Shown here piece by piece: positions 49,601 to 52,600 of a stretch of 58,000 bases of DNA. Under the pieces are notes generated by a model. It was not told the DNA's origin. It saw only the letters and a list, made by a program, of their open reading frames with translations, and did not search any database. The stretch spans positions 16,115,309 to 16,173,308 of the forward strand of contig CM055107.1 in assembly GCA_029204225.1 (NCBI GenBank), written 5' to 3'. The number at the start of each line of letters is the position of its first letter. Positions within the stretch are counted from its first letter, which is position 1. This DNA comes from Diphasiastrum complanatum. Its lineage: Eukaryota > Streptophyta > Lycopodiopsida > Lycopodiales > Lycopodiaceae. A program made the translations under genes and the position numbers.

Positions 49601-52600
49601 CCTACACCAAAAATGGATCAAGAAGACAATGAAAATGATGAGGATGGAAGATGATTCCAATCCAACACACTCTCCAACTCGTGGAGACTCTATTAAATAG
49701 AATTTGAGTATGTACAATACTTGGCATGCAATTGCCAAGTGTCAAAATTCTCATGCATGCATTTTGCATGTTGCATGCATGTTATGATAGGTGGCAAACT
49801 AACTTATTCTCCCCCATGCACATGTGCATGGGGGTCTACCAAACTCAAGTGGGTATGTGGCATCATCATGCAAAAAGGCCTCCCACGAGTTTGTACTAAA
49901 AAAATTTGCCTAAGTTATCTTTGTTGGACCCAAGTATGACCATGTACCATGTCTAATTTATTTAACTAGGTTTATAAGTTCAACAACTCCCCCTGAAACC
50001 TGTTAAATAAATAACCCCTAATGCCCCCTAATGTTTCTTGAACACAAGGAAAAACTTGGTTGATCAGCACCAGATTGAAGCCATTCGAGATCTCTGTCTC
50101 TTTTAACCTCATAAAAAGATCCAGCCACATATGGTTCTTGCATAAAGGTCTTCAAAGCTGCATCTCCAAGGCAATTTGATAGACATATTGAACCATCTTC
50201 TGGGATCTGAAACATGATATTCGCTCCCCCTGCATGCTGCATCTCATCTGCAAGTTGCAAATCATAAACAAGATCTGATAGAGGGAAAGCAACTGGCTGA
50301 TATGGACAGCAAACAACTTCATTAAAATTTGATTTCTCATCCTGAGAAATCTCTTGCATGATAGCAACTTTTAACTCCTCCTGCTGAGGATCTTCCTGCA
50401 TACAAGTCATGAAGGTTTCTTCCTGTATGGAAGTAAAAACAGTTTCCTCTTCATGAGGACCTATTTGTTTGCATAACTGAGACTCCTCTTCTTGAGAGTC
50501 TTCCTGCAAAACAATAATTAGAGGTTTCTCATCTTGAGAACCATGTTGCATGCATATATCTTGCACACGATTTGATGCAAACGACTCCTCACGAGATTCT
50601 TCTTGCTTTGCATCCTGCAAACAAATAACTTGTGAAGCCACTTCAACAAGCAGCATTTCAGCTTCTGAGTATCCTTCTGAAGTTTGTCTGTCCTCGGGAT
50701 AGATGGTAGCATTGTCATTGTCATTACATTCACAATGCGTGCAGGCAACCAACGGTTTGCACAAACACTCCTCTTGAGTGTGTCCTTCTTCCCTGCAATG
50801 GTCACAAATAAAAACCGATCCATACTTTGTTTGAAGCTGCTCATATCCATCATGATGTCATCGGATGTAGATAGATTGATGAGTCCATTAGCCATATCAT
50901 TCAATTTTGTCCATCTTTCGGAGTAAGTCTTTGGCTGAGGTAGAGATCCATTGACGACGGACCAAAATCCTTCTTGCTTCAATCCTTTGATCATTTGAAG
51001 CCTCCACATAGGATAGCTCCTTTTGCCTTCCAAGAAGATAAACCTGTTTCCTGCATTCATAGCTTCTGCACAAATTGAACTAGGATTTTTTAGCAATGCT
51101 AATCACAAGGCCTACTTGAATTAGACACTACTTCAGCAATCTATGCTTTGAATAGAGCCAACCTTGCTCTGATACCACTGTTGCAGAATGAGTGATGCTG
51201 GGAGACAGATGCAAGAAGATTTAAGCAACATGCAAGCTCTGATACCACTGTTGCGGAATGAATGATGCTAGGAAACAGACATGCAAGAAGATTTAAGCAA
51301 CATGCAAGCTCATGCAACAACATGCAAGAGCATGCACTAACCATGCACTGGAAAAATCAGATTCAAATTGACTTCTAATTGCTTCTACTGATACTGCCTA
51401 TGCAATAGAAACCTTATGCAATTGATCTCATCTAATTCTGACAATTCATTAAGAAGAAATGAAGGATCAAGCGAATCTGGACCAGCGCCCAATCAGAATT
51501 GAATAATGCTTCTTGGTTTCCAAGGGGAGGCTCGAACCTGGGACCAAAGAAACTTTGAATGCCAAGCTAACTAGTTGAGCCAACCCCGTTGGGTAGAAGA
51601 ATTGAATAATGGCTGTTCTGGTCATAGAAACACTTTGATCGAAGGTAGAAAGCATAGGAGTTGTAGCGCCCTCCACCAAGGATCAGTTTGCAACATCCTC
51701 ATCGAAATCGGATGAGAGAGGACAAAGAAACTTGTGAAAACACAGATCGGATCCAGCAACGACTTCCTACACCAAAAATGGATCAAGAAGACAATGAAAA
51801 GGATGAGGATGGAAGATGATTCCAATGCTCATGCATGCATTTTGCATGTTGCATGCATGTCATGATAGGTGGCAAACTAACTTATTCTCCCCCATGGGGG
51901 TCTACCAAACTCAAGTGGGTATGTGGCATCATCATGCAAGAAGGCCTCCCACGAGTTTGTACTAAAAAAATTTGCCTAAGTTATCTTGGGCCATAAAAAT
52001 TTGGACCCAAGTATGACCATGTACCATGTCTAATTTATTTAACTAGGTTTATAAGTTCAACAGTGTGCTCACTTTAACTTCTTAACAAGAGTTAGATTTA
52101 TGACATTATGCGAGGACCCAGTGTCAAATAGAACTAAAATACTTCTACCACAAAGTTGTCCACTCATAATTATCAAAGAAGTGTCAAGAAATTGATACCC
52201 ATGTTGTGCCGCTTTCGATAGTGTCACTGGAGGAGCCGTGTCCACCTTCCGCACCACAAAAACATTCATCAAACGAGGAGCATCACCAGCGACCTACCAC
52301 TAGCAACTGTCAGATTTGAAAAATACTGAGAATTGAAAAAGTTACAAACACTCTTACAAATCTAAGGAAGGCTGATTTTTACAAAAGCAAAGAGAAAAAA
52401 CGGGCTAGACAACAATAGATGCTCAAAGGGCATCGGCCCACCTAGCATCCAACAAACCCTAACTGAATACGAAAGTGATGCCAAACCCCACACAATCCTG
52501 GAAAGAAACTGCTCTGATATCAAATATCACAAAGCTCCCTGAATTCAACTCAAAGCACACCAAAGTAGGCACCAAATATCCACTTTATTGATTTCTCTTC

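Larger units (their letters stand above)
49186..52062 (-). mobile_element. Gag-only LTR retrotransposon (TR-GAG-like) nested in gypsy element 1
   Basis: LTRs 49186-49985 and 51249-52062 start TGTTG and end CAACA. On minus, the primer site TGGTATCAGAGC (complement at 51237-51248) follows the 5' LTR directly, and a polypurine tract CAGGGGGAGT (at about 49986-49995) precedes the 3' LTR. The interior (1.26 kb) has only a gag-like ORF with one CCHC knuckle; no protease, RT or integrase. The primer-site/LTR-end segment is tandemly duplicated (51170-51235 and 51236-51305). GTGTG flanks both ends; the empty site is preserved at 36745 in gypsy element 2. Confidence 0.88.

Noticed and set aside
51509-51598. 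tRNA gene
   Set aside because: It has A- and B-box-like motifs, but no cloverleaf with a recognisable anticodon arm was found. The 13-bp target duplication shows it to be a retroposed insertion.
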